From Lucifuga dentata (lineage: Eukaryota; Chordata; Actinopteri; Ophidiiformes; Bythitidae), in assembly GCA_014773175.1 (NCBI GenBank), contig VXCM01000753.1, forward strand, positions 124,001 through 188,000: a DNA stretch of 64,000 bases, read 5' to 3'. Made by a program: the position numbers and the translations under genes. The notes beneath the pieces were generated by a model, which worked only from the letters and a program-made list of their open reading frames with translations, had not been told where the DNA came from and searched no databases. Positions 37,780-49,345 of this stretch are shown piece by piece. Every line of letters begins with the position of its first letter. Position 1 is the stretch's first letter.

Positions 37780-37990
37780 ATCTTGCAAGGTAATAAAACA
37801 AAATGTTCCCATGCGTGGGGCTTAAGCAAAAGGTATTTGCCTGAGGGGGAACAGTAATAAGCGCTGTATTGCTACACATTTACTCATGTACCTTCTCAGT
37901 AGGTCATCTCCTCCTCTTGAATGATGTGAAACTTTGGCTAATGCAAGCTGATGCCTGCTTGAGTGCCGTCATTGAGAAGCTGCTCTGTTA
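37780..37990. promoter_or_regulatory. Candidate conserved non-coding block
   Basis: Follows a TC-rich run. It contains 'gcgtggggcttaagcaaaagg', 'cagtaataagcgctgtattgc' and 'gcaagctgatgcctgcttgag' with little simple repeat. Judged from composition only. Confidence 0.3.
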
Positions 37991-38259
37991 AGATGAGCAG
38001 AGAGCAGACACAACAGAATACACAGTTAAACATGTGCACGCATACATACACACATAAACACACGAACACCCAAGGGCGCACACATTACACATAGCCCTAC
38101 TTCAGTGATTCAATCATTTCTCTTTCCTTTGTGTATTTAGTTTATTGTAGTGTCATATGCCTCAAATTTCCCAGTAGGGGTTAAACCGCGTGCAAGCACA
38201 CACTCGACACACACACGCACACTTACATGCACACATATTAAGGTTGTTAACAAGATTTG

Positions 38260-38620
38260 CTTTAGTCAATTTTGACAGGGGGCATTTGTAATATAAAACT
38301 ATTTAAGACTACCTGCTAACATCTGCTATTGATCTTAGCTGTGTGCCCCCCCTCTGTTCCCAGCATGAGCTGCTAATAACCTTATCAGCCATCTTTTAGT
38401 TTTAGCTCAGACTGATGTTTGTTGTTTGGGATTTGGGGGGGTGGTGGGGGTATTATCTCGTTAACTGCGGGACCCATCTTCAGTGATTTCCTGTGGTGTT
38501 GCCTGGTGCTTAAAGGGCCTCAGAGGTCACGGGCTCTGGGCAGAAATTCTTTCAGTGTGACACCTCTGAGAGACAGGCAAGCAAAGAGCCAGACCCACTG
38601 CTGAACATAATTAGTAAGTA
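38260..38620. promoter_or_regulatory. Candidate conserved non-coding block
   Basis: Mixed-composition block with 'gctaataaccttatcagcc' (a GATA site on the minus strand), 'ctatttaagactacctgc' and 'gggcctcagaggtcacggg' (a nuclear-receptor half-site-like AGGTCA). A G run at 38434-38450 interrupts it. Untested. Confidence 0.3.
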
Positions 38621-39546
38621 CAAACATGGCTCATATAGCAATGTTATGATCTGCACTGATGTGGAAAAAGAATGGGAGGAAACAGATTTGATATTATTTT
38701 CTCATGAAACTGGTGGTTGCTGTGGCCATTTTACTTTTCCCCCTCACTATGATTCTACTTATATTGTTGATTTAATACATTTATTTTCTGACTGTCAAAT
38801 CTTATATCAAAAACTGCATATCATTTTTTGCTGTGCTATTTTTTTTTTTAATATGCATGCATTCTGGTTGTAAAGTCAGAAGTCTTTTCATTTTTGCATA
38901 ACATATACATGTTATATTTTCGGGTTTCAGCATGCTCACAGCCTGTCATGAATCACCTCTCCTCTCATTCTCTCTCACTCTTCCACCTGTCTTCTCACTC
39001 TCTCCATGTAAACAGTCTAATGAAGCAAAAATGCCATGAAAAATATGGAAAACTCAGCTAATTGTCTGTCTTCCCATTGATTGAAGGCTAAGTGTGTGTG
39101 TGTGTGTGTATGGAGTATCCCCTACAGCGTGAGCTGCTGTCTGCTGACAGTCATGGCCTGCTGCTAAAGCCATGGCAATAATCATAAAGATTAGGTTAAC
39201 AGTGGGAAACGGCCGGTGAAGACAAGTGTTCACAGTGGGCTGTTATTTTTGCAGTGGTACTCAAAAAAATAACAACCTGCAACTATAGGCTGCCGTGCTG
39301 TTTTAGACATAACCCTGGAGCCTGTGTGCGTATTTATGTGTGAGCATGTGCACGCTTATGGTCTGGCCACGTGTTTATGTGGTAGATGCATGTGGTAGAT
39401 GCATGTGGTATGTATGTTTAAGTCGATAAGTGAGGGTATATGCATGAATATTCTGCATTTTTGAGTTTTGTCTTGAAGAGAGTTTCTAAGAGGCAAAAGA
39501 ATCAGGCAGACAGTCGGGCTGCAACAGATTACACTTAATCAGGCTT

Positions 39547-39891
39547 CAGCTGTGGCTCTCAAATATTTGAACCAAGTATCACCTTGGAAAATGAAACTGA
39601 GAGATTTACAGTTTTGGCACAACAGTTACTGACACCCAGTTAGTGCAAAAGTACATTTGTGTCCACAGGGGACAATTTGGACTGTTTCTAGTTTTCGTTA
39701 AAAGATAATAAGAAAGAAACTTTAAGAACTTCTTCATAAATAAACATTTTTATTAGTGAACTGTTTGCTAAAATAACAGAATTTGCATAGATTTCAATTA
39801 TTTTGATTCTCTGCAGAAATTTACAGTGTACCACCAGGGCATGCTTCAAGTACCGCTGGTGGTACCTATACCACAGTTTGAGAACCACTTG
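39547..39891 (-). mobile_element. hAT-Charlie-like non-autonomous element
   Basis: Read on the minus strand it begins 'caagtggttctcaaactgtgg', close to the CAGTGGTTCTCAA terminus known from Charlie/MER5-type hAT elements. It continues with 'taccaccagcggtacttgaag'. The other end (39547 onward, 'cagctgtggctctcaaatatttg') is a degenerate inverted match including CTCAAA and a following 'tatcacc'. No matching 8-bp target duplication remains. The 66-codon minus-strand frame at 39688-39888 is repeat interior. Confidence 0.6.
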
Positions 39892-40850
39892 TGTTACAGT
39901 ATTTAAAAGCTACAATGGCATTATTCAGGTTACATGAAAATGTATAGGTATTGCTACTTACATGATGATGGCAATGATGATGGGGGAGGATGATGATGAG
40001 GAGGAAGAAGATGCTGATGATGATTACATCACCACATACGTTGTTATTGTTATAATTAGGCAATTGTAACTGCATAAACTATCAACTTAAACCTTGATTA
40101 CACCCTTGGATTGAGCATTTTTTTTAGTTTTAAAACATGTAATTCATACTTTGAAACAAAACACATTGTGAGTCATTGTTACAGTTTTATATTTGCATTC
40201 ACTTTTTCACAGAGTATCCACGATCAAAGGACACTAGTGCACCGTTGTAGTAATCTGCTTTACACTGAGAAACTTGTCATGCAAATGTGTGTGACAGATC
40301 TCTTCATAGAGAGAGAAAAACAAAACAATGCTTACAGAAACAAAACTTCTGAAGATGACATTCTGTCACTAATTGAATCAGATGGCAAGACAGAAATAGA
40401 GGAATATTGTTCATTTGTTATACAAAAACAAATTTTATTATACATAATTCACTTTATGCACATTTTGTTATTGCAATTCACCCTGTATTGCTCTCTGAAT
40501 TATTATTCTGAATATGCAACAGCTTTTAATAATTTAACATGTCAGTGTTTATTTCCTACATGCCGTAGTTGAAATGAATTTGTTTGAATTTTGTCTCAGT
40601 TTTGTGTACTTCCTCTTTTGATATTGCATGTTTTTTCCCCTCTAGAAAGTGTGTCATTTGAAGAAAGAGTTTTCAGATCCACAAATAGATCAACATTCCT
40701 CTTGAGTGGGAATCAGAACACATTTGGCTCACAAATGTTAAGTATCTCTCTTCATTATAAACAAATGGATCACGCTGCCTTCAAGCCCTACATTAGCGTA
40801 AGAGTATCTGCTTAATCCTGCAGAATATTTCTATGAGGTATTTTCTCATN

Positions 40851-40882
<32 letters not shown>

Positions 40883-42154
40883 GAATGAGTTTTCGATCAC
40901 TTTCCACATTTCTCCACACAGTGTTCTTTTGGGGCCAGAATGTGGCCAGCAGCTTTTGGCTGTTACATATCTGACACAAACCTCAGCGAGCCACCAAACA
41001 ACAGTAACCATTTTATTCTTGCACTTTACACTGCCTGCTTCTAGCGATAACGTCTAGCGCTCATAGCTTTCCACTGTTACGTTACTGACACCAGCCTCAG
41101 AAAGGGCTTGCCACACACACACGTGCGTATTCATAATCTCTCTTTCTATCACTCTGTTTTTCTTTCAAATGAAAAGGCAGACACATACGTGATAGCATCT
41201 ACCAGCCACAGCTGGGCTTTGCTTGTGTTAGCAATAGGCCACATTTGTTTCCTGAGAAGTCTGAAACAGAGAACAGGAGTTACCACAGTACTGACACTTG
41301 GGCTCAACTATTCCCCGCGTATGTGAGAGTGAGAGTGTGTTTGTGTGTGCAGAAGCATATGTGTGGGGTTATCTGCGTATTTGCGTGTGTGTTTGCACTC
41401 CACTGATAGGGTAAGCTTTTTTTTAAAAAAAAAAAAAAAAAAAAACTAAACAAAACAAATCAGCCGCATGCTTAATCTTCTTTCTTATCTCCAAACTGTT
41501 CGCGAGGCCTTCCAGGCAATTTTCCTTTCTAACTATTGATCTTTATCACCTTCTAACCCGACATAACAGATTATTTCCCCAAAATTGAAGTACCTTGCTC
41601 CTTCTCATTTCATTTATAATAATATATATTTTAATCCAACAAATAATGAGCCAAAACCAAACAACATCCATTTCAAATCATATTCAAACTAATATCCACA
41701 CACAATTGTCAGATGAGTTGATTCAGTTGTTATGGTGGAAAGTAGAAGGGCATTCATTACTTTGCATATTTTTTCTAATGATATATTGGCCTCAAGAGAT
41801 ATAAAAAATATATTAAACACAATGGTTTTCTGGCTTCTGTAACTATTAAAGGTATATCAAACCCGTTAGCTTCAGCATTATCTCAGCTATACATTAATAG
41901 TTGTTACATCTTTCTAACCTACACTGACAAAAACTGATGTTGAGTCCTTTTAAATGAGATGTTACATATAAAAATTTAGCCTTATTTAATTGATTTCAAT
42001 GTGTTATTTTGTTCTGCTCAATATTTTTGATTAGTTGGAATTATATTTCCCAGTGTTTCAAACATCTTATTTAATTAAAAGTTACTAGAAAACAAAATGT
42101 CACAGCTCTATTATCATCTCTGTTAATTCCAGCATGTATTTTAGGTCACCAGAT
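39892..42154. other. Non-coding AT-rich stretch
   Basis: Contains a degenerate GAT/ATG triplet tract at 39964-40021, an A run preceded by N at 40850-40879 and a T8/A21 run at 41417-41445. The 153-codon frame at 40111-40572 is AT-rich, has no recognisable domain, and I see no promoter or splice context. Confidence 0.55.
40850..40879. repeat. N followed by a 29-base A run
   Basis: The N at 40850 stands exactly at the left edge of the A run, not inside it. Confidence 0.85.
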
Positions 42155-42574
42155 ATAGACCGTTATTCGGATTTGGGCCAAATTGCACCTATTAATAGCT
42201 TTTTTTTTTTTTTTTTTNTGGTGTTATAAAAAAAAAAAAAAGCTTAAAAAAAGCTAAATCCAAGGGTTTCTTTGAAGAAACTGAGAAAAATATTGAAAAA
42301 CTCCCTACTTTGCACCTACCGTGCTAAGAAATGATTGGAAAAATTCCTGCATGGACCTCTGGACAAAATATAATGGCCGTGCCCCACCCTTACACCAGCC
42401 TTTGTTAAAATCCTGTTCATAACTTCTGAACTTACAAACCAACAAGCGTGGGTGAAAAATTCCTCGGTGGAGGTAATAGAATTGCAGCTGAGAAAAAAAA
42501 AAAGTGATACNGTGGGTGAAAAATTCCTCGGTGGAGGTAATAGAATTGCAGCTGAGAAAAAAAAAAAGTGATAC
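42155..42574 (+). mobile_element. Interspersed repeat with GGAGGTAA end, copy 1
   Basis: Shares ordered blocks with the copies at 49150 and 51890: 'gaccgttattcggatttgggccaa', 'tttgaagaaactga', 'aaaaattcctgcatgg', 'tgccccaccct', 'aaaatcctgttcat' and the terminal 'ggtggaggtaata'. From memory this matches a teleost repeat ending 'ataacctccttggcggaggtaat' that may be a LINE 3' end or a SINE. An N-flanked duplication (42448-42574) doubles the right end, and a T-run/N/A-run (42200-42241) disturbs the middle. Confidence 0.6.
42448..42574. repeat. 63-base direct duplication around N at 42511
   Basis: 42448-42510 and 42512-42574 are identical, each ending in an 11-base A run and 'gtgatac'. Probable assembly artefact. 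Confidence 0.9.
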
Positions 42575-43137
42575 TTTGCTGTTAAAAGTACATAGGTTTT
42601 ACATTTCTTAATAGTTCATCACTGAGCCTTTTCAGTTGCATAACCTAATACAGATTTTTCTTTTTTGCTCTCTTCTCTTTTGTCTACCAGATTAAACTCT
42701 ACTGTCTTTATGTGTCACCTATAACATAGCAGTGTAAACCACAATTCTCTCTTTTTTCACTTTTTCCTCTTTGCATTTGTTCTTCATCCATTCTACATCA
42801 CATTGTGATCCACCAGAAAACATTTTGTTGCTTGATTCCTAAATTTTTAGTAGCTATAAAGGTTTTCACCCACCAGCACTGATACAAATCTGTGACAGCA
42901 AGACATGCTGACTGCATAATACAGAGGACAGACGCACTACTCTTTTACACCTGCCACGGTATTGGAGGCCACGGGACTACAGCATGGAGAAATGGTCATG
43001 ATGGTAGATTGTGGGAGTTTGTATGGATTTACTGTCAGTTGGATCTGGGTCCTGGCTGTGACTGACAGACCTGTAGAAGCCTCGGCTAAGGGGCAGGAAG
43101 GCTGGAATTTAATGTAATTTACTGTTTGGTTCACGGT

Positions 43138-43140
<3 letters not shown>

Positions 43141-43187
<47 letters not shown>
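43141..43187. repeat. (TC)n microsatellite
   Basis: About 23 uninterrupted TC units. Confidence 0.95.
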
Positions 43188-43192
<5 letters not shown>

Positions 43193-43705
43193 ACTTTCTG
43201 TTTTTGGTTTTGTCTTTACCCCTCCAGATGAATGGACACCCACAAGTCATTGTGCACATGCACACATAAACAGATACGAAAAACACCTGCACGCCTCAGA
43301 CCAAAGTGCAACGACACACAGAGTCACATCGACACGCACAGACCCTTCAGCGGGCGCTGATGACATGATGGATTGCTTGTGTCAGTGTCAGTACAGGCAA
43401 AATCAGCCCAGTACTGATAAGGTGCACGACACCAGACCTTCACCGTACACTAGCAGTCCTGCCTAATAGCTCTCTTCCCTTTTTCCTGCACACAACATGT
43501 GCGTGAAAGAATGTGTTTTAGGGGGGTTGAGTGTTGGTACAGGATGGACTGCTCGTTTGTCTGTCCATATGTAGGGATTTGTCTATATATGGATGGGATT
43601 TCTACAGTATGATGTGTCTGTGTGTGTGGTTCATTGCTACTGTGTTTGTTTCAGTATTGGTGTCTCTATGAAATGTTGAAATGTATGCATATTGCTGAAT
43701 TTATC

Positions 43706-43730
43706 TGTGTGTGTGTGTGTGTGTGTGTGT
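43706..43730. repeat. (GT)n microsatellite
   Basis: About twelve GT units. Confidence 0.9.
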
Positions 43731-44199
43731 CCGTATCACTTATTGAAACAGAGCAGTTCGGCTCTCCAGCAGACTGGATTGAGCACCTGCAGCAGTTTGC
43801 CACCTGTCATTTGTTATCCATCACATGCAGCGACACCATGGCTTTGGTTATTGATGGTATGTATGGTAATTCCACTTCTATCGCTTTACTGATGGGAAGT
43901 TGATACTGCGAATAAGAAAATGTGGGTGGTGTCAAACCTACTCAATTACTTTTATGAATAGTTTCTTTAAAGTACTCTGAACTGACATCTATCTTTTCCG
44001 ATGGGCTTGACAAAGCAGTCATATCACACCTGGAGAAATAAAATCCCTTACCCAAAGAACTATGCAAGTCTGGTAAAATTCTAGAATTTTAGATTTCCTC
44101 AGCTAAAGTTATAAGTTTGAATGTAGTATGTGTTACCTTTTACACTGCGAGAGCTTTGAATATGAAAATAATCTATTTACATAAGCGAGCTTCTTTTGT

Positions 44200-44470
44200 G
44201 TTGTTGTTCTCATTTACCCAATTAGACCAAAATCAGCGCTCTCCCTCGGTGCTAACTCACTAAATGGGAAATTACGCCAAAAAGATAAGGGAGTGCCGGA
44301 TAATGTGTAGGATCTCGGTGTAGTTCTTTCAGCATGACTGCTCAGCGCTGCCTGAGTAGAATTAATGACATTCTGTGGTGGGTTCCTGATGAATTTTTAA
44401 ACAGCTCCTTTTCATTCCTGTGCTGACATTTTGATTGCATTTTGTTTCAGCAATAACTGTATGAGAGAGA
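44200..44470. promoter_or_regulatory. Candidate conserved non-coding block
   Basis: Unusually even composition with several CpGs ('cagcgctctccctcggtgc', 'attacgcc', 'gtgccggataatg', 'ctcggtg') and no simple repeats, followed by 'agaattaatgacattctg' and 'aacagctccttttcattcc'. It stands out from AT-rich flanks. No frame of note crosses it, so a regulatory role is likelier than coding. Untested. Confidence 0.4.
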
Positions 44471-44999
44471 AGAGAAATAGTAAGAGTGAGTGAGCAGATT
44501 GCCTAAAAATAAACACATCACTGTTCCGCTAAAGTGACTCTGACATGGATTGTACAGACAGATATCAGAGTTAATACATGGACAGAAATAATGGGTTTTG
44601 CAGTAAAACAAATTGCAACTGTTTCTTAATATCATGATGTTGTGAATGCCAATAGCTAATGCACATAAGGCCTGTTGCTAACACTACATTAATCTAATTT
44701 GTAGGAAGTGAGCCACATATGCATAATCTAAATATCACTTTTTAAAATATGGATGTTTATGTCTCAAGTTAAGAGAGCATTGGAAGTGCAGGGTAACCAC
44801 ATAGTTTAATGGCTTAAATAAATTGCTACCATATTAAAAGTACATTTCCATAATATTCCTGCACCTCTGTGAGAGGTTACCATGATATTTTAATAGATAA
44901 GTGCCCCATGAGAAGGGGGATAGGGGGAAAAACTGAGGTCATTGATATCGTAAGGCACCATAGGATAATAAGCAGCTCAATCTCTGGTTACACATTGTT

Positions 45000-45340
45000 T
45001 TCAAATTCTTTTAATTGCATCTTCCCGGCTCTCATCAGGGGTGGCGACCCTAGAAGTGAGGTACAGGGTCATTCTCCAGCAGCAGCCTTTGAAGCCCAGG
45101 CGCCTACCTCTCTCTGTCTCTTCCCACTACTTTGTGTGGCCTTGAATTGCAAATTGTTTTAAAATACGCATAATGAGCACGGCGGCAAATGTTGAGGCTC
45201 TTTGTCTTTCCCTCACTCAGCCTTTAGCACAACTAAATGAGTTAAGATTGCTCTATTGAATTACAAACGATTATTTTACTTACTCCTACCCAGCGCATGC
45301 ATAATGAAAGAGAGAAGAACATGGAATATCGGTGGTTATG
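45000..45340. promoter_or_regulatory. Candidate conserved non-coding block
   Basis: Mixed composition with 'tttaattgcatcttcccgg', 'aaatacgcataatgagcacgg', 'ttgaattacaaacgattatttt' and 'gcgcatgcataatgaaagag'. Homeodomain-like ATAATGA words occur in both halves. Untested. Confidence 0.35.
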
Positions 45341-45829
45341 ACTGTGTGGACTGTGAACCAGAGGCATGTTCATCTCAGTACAAATGATGATTTTAATGAT
45401 GTTACCTGGGGTTATTGTTAAGTAAACTGTTAGGGAATGTGTGTAATTATACGCAGGAGGAAAATTTTCATATTGACGGATGATTTATAACTGCCTGTCC
45501 CTTTGATAGGGAGCTCCCATGCATACGAATCCTTGTCTTTGTCTTTGTTCTTAAAATACAACTTGGCTAGCTCAGGTTCTGTGACATATTGGGCAACAAT
45601 ATGTTTTCCAAAGCTCATTTACAGCAAGAAGAGCTCATATTGTGCCACTGCAACAATAACACGTCTTAGTTCTGGACTAAATGATATACCACCAAATGAT
45701 TTCTAAAGAAATGGTAAGTAGACACTAAAACGTTTCTTTCAGTGACTGTCACAGCCTCTGTTGTCATCATGCTTCAGCAATTAATTGTCCACTCATCATT
45801 CAATTTCAAATTTAAAAGAAATAAAACAG

Positions 45830-45962
45830 ATGTATTGGCTCAACATGTCAGAATACATAGTGCACAACACTGTAGGTTTGAGTCCATCTCACCAGCTGTC
45901 ATGGTTTCTGTCTCTCACTCTCCTGTCTTTCCTATCACTTTCCACTGTGTATGTATGAAATA
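45830..45962 (+). mobile_element. Degenerate tRNA-derived SINE remnant
   Basis: A Pol III B-box-like GGTTTGAGTCC lies at 45875-45885, one base off the GGTTCRANNCC consensus, about 40 bases after an A-box-like 'ttggctcaacatg'. The tail 'catggtttctgtctctcactctcctgtctttcc' followed by 'tatcactttccactgt' resembles the pyrimidine-rich tail of a common teleost tRNA-type SINE (from memory). Confidence 0.5.
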
Positions 45963-46255
45963 ATCAGCTGCCTGCAGCAGATATTTATTTAGAGCTGAAC
46001 ACCCCACGCATACTTTTACCACAGCCAGCAGTCTTTATTGGAAGGCTTCCACGCCTTGATGATAGGACCATCTGATGGTGAGATAATGGATACATTTTAG
46101 CCTATCAAGCAGTCAGTTCCTTGTAGAATCAATGATTGCCAACTTATTGCTATAAACTAGGGATTCTGCAATATAAATTTGGAAAATACTGAATCTAACA
46201 TTGTTCCAAAGACATAAACAAATCAGCTAATTATTCATGACACTACAAGAATAAC

Positions 46256-46895
46256 CAGGGTTACAAAATAAGTACATTTACTCAAGTACAGTAATTATAG
46301 ATACATACTGTATAAGTAAATTTTGTGCTCATACTCAACATTTTAGATGGAAATATTGTACTTTTTACCTAACTATATTTATCTGATGGCCAAAGTTACG
46401 AGTAGCTTTACAGCTGAAGATGACTTCAACATGACATAGGATGCTGGGTAAAGGCCTTGTTCTATCTTATGGCATAATCATGTAATACATTAGCAAAAGA
46501 GTTTTTGAAAAGGAAAGAGGAAGACCGTTCTATATAACATTTAAAATGTAATCTAAAAGCATGAGAATCCACAAAATTGCGGATACCACTCTGTTTCCAC
46601 TTTCGGGTGAAGAATTTTTTTATGAGCAGTTTGGGGATTTTTAGTATGACATTCCAAAATTAACAGATACTGTAAAAGGTCCACATTGTTGGGCAAAAAA
46701 CATATTTTGGGGATATTCAAAATTTCATGCTCTGACAGGAACTGTTCATCATAATGATGACTTATATTTTGACATTTGAGCAAATCTGACTGCTAACAAT
46801 AGAGTTTTGAATGCAGAGTTTTACTTGCAATGGGGTATTTTTCCATTGCGGTATTACTACTTTTACCTGAGTATGGAATTTGTTTTCCGCCACTG
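46256..46895 (+). mobile_element. hAT-like non-autonomous element with degenerate 8-bp duplication
   Basis: The left end 'cagggttacaaaataagtac' is followed by 'atttactcaagtac'. The right end 'ttttacctgagtatgg' runs to 'ttccgccactg'; reversed, it reads CAGTGGCGGAA, a hAT-type terminus. Flanking octamers agataac-type (46248-46255, agaataac) and 46896-46903 (gaaataac) agree at 6 of 8 positions, including the last six, as expected for an old hAT target duplication. The 'atattgtactttttacc' interior matches a repeat I recall from many teleosts. The minus-strand frames inside are not coding. Confidence 0.75.
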
Positions 46896-47734
46896 GAAAT
46901 AACCACAAAGGAAAATTATTGGGATTGGGACTTGACATGCACATGCGTATCATCTCATCCTGTAGGATTCTGACTTGCAGACATAAGTTAAAGTATAACT
47001 TAATATGGTTGTGTCTCCAAGAACTAAATTTCATGGTGTCAAAACACCATAGATCTTAAGTTCAAGGCTGGTTCTGGAAACCACTCAGACTAAGTGAAAC
47101 ATCCAATGTGCTGCACTGGATGTATTTCACTTTATCAGTCTATCTGGAAAATATGGATACCAGCTGACCCACTGCAATATGAAAATCCAATAAGAGCCGC
47201 CTGCAGTGCGAAACCAAACTTTTCAATTCACCCAAACAAATCACTCAGGTAATCACTGATTTACAACGCTTGCAGATTTATCAATAACAGCTTACTACTG
47301 CTACACAAGCCAAAAGGTCAAATCTCTGTCGCTGCAAGCACATTGTCTCCTCTCAGATTTACTAAATCTACAGTCGTATTGTCCCAGCGTTATCAATAAC
47401 TGACTCTGCACTCCCTTTGACACCTACACAGTGGACAAGCTGGCTACACACCATTCAGAGAAGTGATTAAGCTGGACTTTGGGAGAGCCACAGTGACATC
47501 ATTGGTGGTTCAAAAGCCGCCTCTCAACTCAAAAAGAGTATTAGAATGCATTTCATGCTCTGCTCAGTGAAAAGTGCAGAGCTGAAATTTACACCTTATT
47601 TGATGTCCGTCTCCCTGCTGTTAATTGGTAAAAGGATCCCTAACCCTTTTGATCTCCTCCTCAATCCCCTAAATGCCCAAGTCTGCTAAACTGTTCGGCA
47701 GGAGATATACCCTGCAGTTGCCCAGCAATGTAAA

Positions 47735-47736
<2 letters not shown>

Positions 47737-47775
<39 letters not shown>

Positions 47776-47792
47776 TACTCCATCCTTTTCGN

Positions 47793-47831
<39 letters not shown>

Positions 47832-47847
47832 TACTCCATCCTTTTCG
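47737..47847. repeat. (TC)n plus 17-base tail, duplicated around N at 47792
   Basis: The (TC)n tract and its unique tail 'ttactccatccttttcg' occur at 47737-47791 and again at 47793-47847. The unique tail shows this is more than microsatellite slippage and fits an unmerged contig overlap. Confidence 0.9.
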
Positions 47848-47879
47848 GCTTTCTCGCCTTTGGTTTACGTCCAGGCTGT

Positions 47880-48110
47880 GGAGAAATAAGAGATGACAGT
47901 TGTTACAGATATGCCAGTTTAATTACTTGTCAGCTTATAGGCCGTATCTCTGCTGCCCAACGCTGAAGCTTAACTTTTTCTAGTAGCTTAAAGCATGACC
48001 AGCCTCCAGTGCTTTAGTATTTAGCCATAAAACCCAGGAAATCTGAAAGATAAAAAAGCCACGAACAGCTTTTCTAATTTTATGGGGGAAGAGTGGGCAG
48101 TTTTCTGTCA
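47880..48110. promoter_or_regulatory. Candidate conserved non-coding block
   Basis: Includes TAATTA at 47920-47925, 'gccgtatctctgctgcccaac', 'tagcttaaagcatgacc' and 'tagccataaaacccagg'. No simple repeat. Untested. Confidence 0.35.
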
Positions 48111-48724
48111 CTGTTGGAATTGGCTTCCTCCCTCTGTTCCCCCTGTGCAACAGTGACAGAAGAAGAGGGGCAAAAAGAGAGAATCTTGTAGAGAATGAAA
48201 TTACATCACATGAAGGGATGCATTCGTGTAGGATAAGCAGAACGTTTCTTACGGCTTGTGTGCCACTGTTGACACTTTTAAGTCTGGTTGCAAATTGATA
48301 GATGTGCTCAAGTCATTTTTTTTTTTTTTTTTCCCCTTTTGGAGGAGGGCCAACCTAGTCTCTCAAATCCAGTTTAGGGTATTTGGGAAACACAGCTGCT
48401 TATTTTGCAAGCTTCCCCTATTTGGCCAGTGTGACTGCAGGTGGCTCTATCTGCAGGTGCACATAGAGTGTACTTATGAAATTCAACACCTTATGGATTA
48501 TTGAGTTTTGGAATTTATATGTGCTGTAATAGGATCAATAGATTTTACGAAGGATACAAATACAGTATTTTGTATTTGTCTTTCATATCTTCACATACTT
48601 ACAGCAAACTCAAAAATAAAAGTATCACACTTAAATTATGACTCTAAATTATATATTAATATACAATATTGGCTTTGCTGTAAGTATAGTATGGACATAA
48701 AGGAAATCACTGTTGTCATCATAT

Positions 48725-48870
48725 TCAATTAACTGGTTAATAATGTCAGTGAATGATTGAGCCGCAGATTAAATCATGATACATGCGCTGGGAAGCAAAG
48801 CCAATTGCAATCAGTAGCTCTCCTGAAAGCTTTACGGTTATTTCCCAGACATTAGGTTGTAGCATGTTTC
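48725..48870. promoter_or_regulatory. Candidate conserved non-coding block
   Basis: Short block with 'gaatgattgagccgcagatt', 'aaatcatgatacatgcgc' and 'agccaattgcaatcagtagc' in AT-rich surroundings. Includes CCAAT and AATCA-type words. Untested. Confidence 0.3.
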
Positions 48871-48993
48871 TTTAACTTATGGTTGTGATATTCATTTGAT
48901 GATTAATCCTTTTAGTATTTTTTTTTCATTTTCTCCTTTGTGTCTTTGTAGTTAAACATTGCCATACTTGTAACCACATTACAAAATATATAA

Positions 48994-49048
48994 TACTGTA
49001 TACTATAATAGTATAATATAATATAATATTCTATAATAGTATACTGTA
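48994..49048. repeat. AT-rich imperfect inverted repeat
   Basis: Arms 48994-49010 and 49032-49048 pair at 15 of 17 positions across a 21-base AT spacer. Probably a local AT-palindrome, with no sign of a mobile element. Confidence 0.6.
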
Positions 49049-49149
49049 TAATCCTTTATTACATACTAGAGCTTATACATTGTGTCTAAGAGACATTTCA
49101 TGACACTTCAAGTTAGTGAAGCAACACTTTTGAGGCCATTTTATTGTAT

Positions 49150-49345
49150 TTTATGTTATTATCCCTGCCAAAATTACTATACCCTCATCATTTTTCAAAT
49201 ATTTTTGTCAGTTTCTTCAAAAACAATACACCAATCTCAATTTTAAAAAAAAGAAGGCATATTGAGCCATTTGGTCCTGATTTGGATAAGGAGCTTGATC
49301 TGTTGTCTACACTTTTTGCTAGGATGGGGGAAGCACATTAATGGA
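49150..49345 (-). mobile_element. Interspersed repeat with GGAGGTAA end, copy 2 (5' part, reversed)
   Basis: 49213-49237 is the exact 25-base reverse complement of 51905-51929 in copy 3. Read on the minus strand, 'tccttatccaaatcaggaccaaatgg' and 'tttttgaagaaactgacaaaaatattt' parallel copy 1 in the same order. The terminal block is absent, so this is a partial copy. The open frame at 49144-49341 is repeat sequence. Confidence 0.65.

Larger units (their letters stand above)
33365..39546. other. Non-coding stretch with microsatellites and candidate regulatory blocks
   Basis: Holds an N-flanked duplication, GT and CA repeats, a purine-rich tract at about 35130-35410 and the blocks 34900-35125, 37780-37990 and 38260-38620. 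The 248-codon minus-strand frame at 34837-35583 is discussed under rejected items. No gene is supported. Confidence 0.5.
42575..45829. other. Non-coding stretch with (TC)n, (GT)n and candidate regulatory blocks
   Basis: Holds (TC)n at 43141-43187, (GT)n at 43706-43730, and the 44200-44470 and 45000-45340 blocks. No gene is supported; short frames follow the dinucleotide repeats. Confidence 0.5.
46896..49149. other. Non-coding stretch with duplicated (TC)n and candidate regulatory blocks
   Basis: Holds the N-flanked (TC)n duplication, a T run at about 48319-48332, the 47880-48110 and 48725-48870 blocks and an AT palindrome at 48994-49048. No gene is supported. Confidence 0.5.

Noticed and set aside
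40111..40572. 153-codon plus-strand frame
   Set aside because: AT-rich, with residues dictated by base composition (Phe, Ile, Tyr, Leu), no known motif, and no splice or promoter context.
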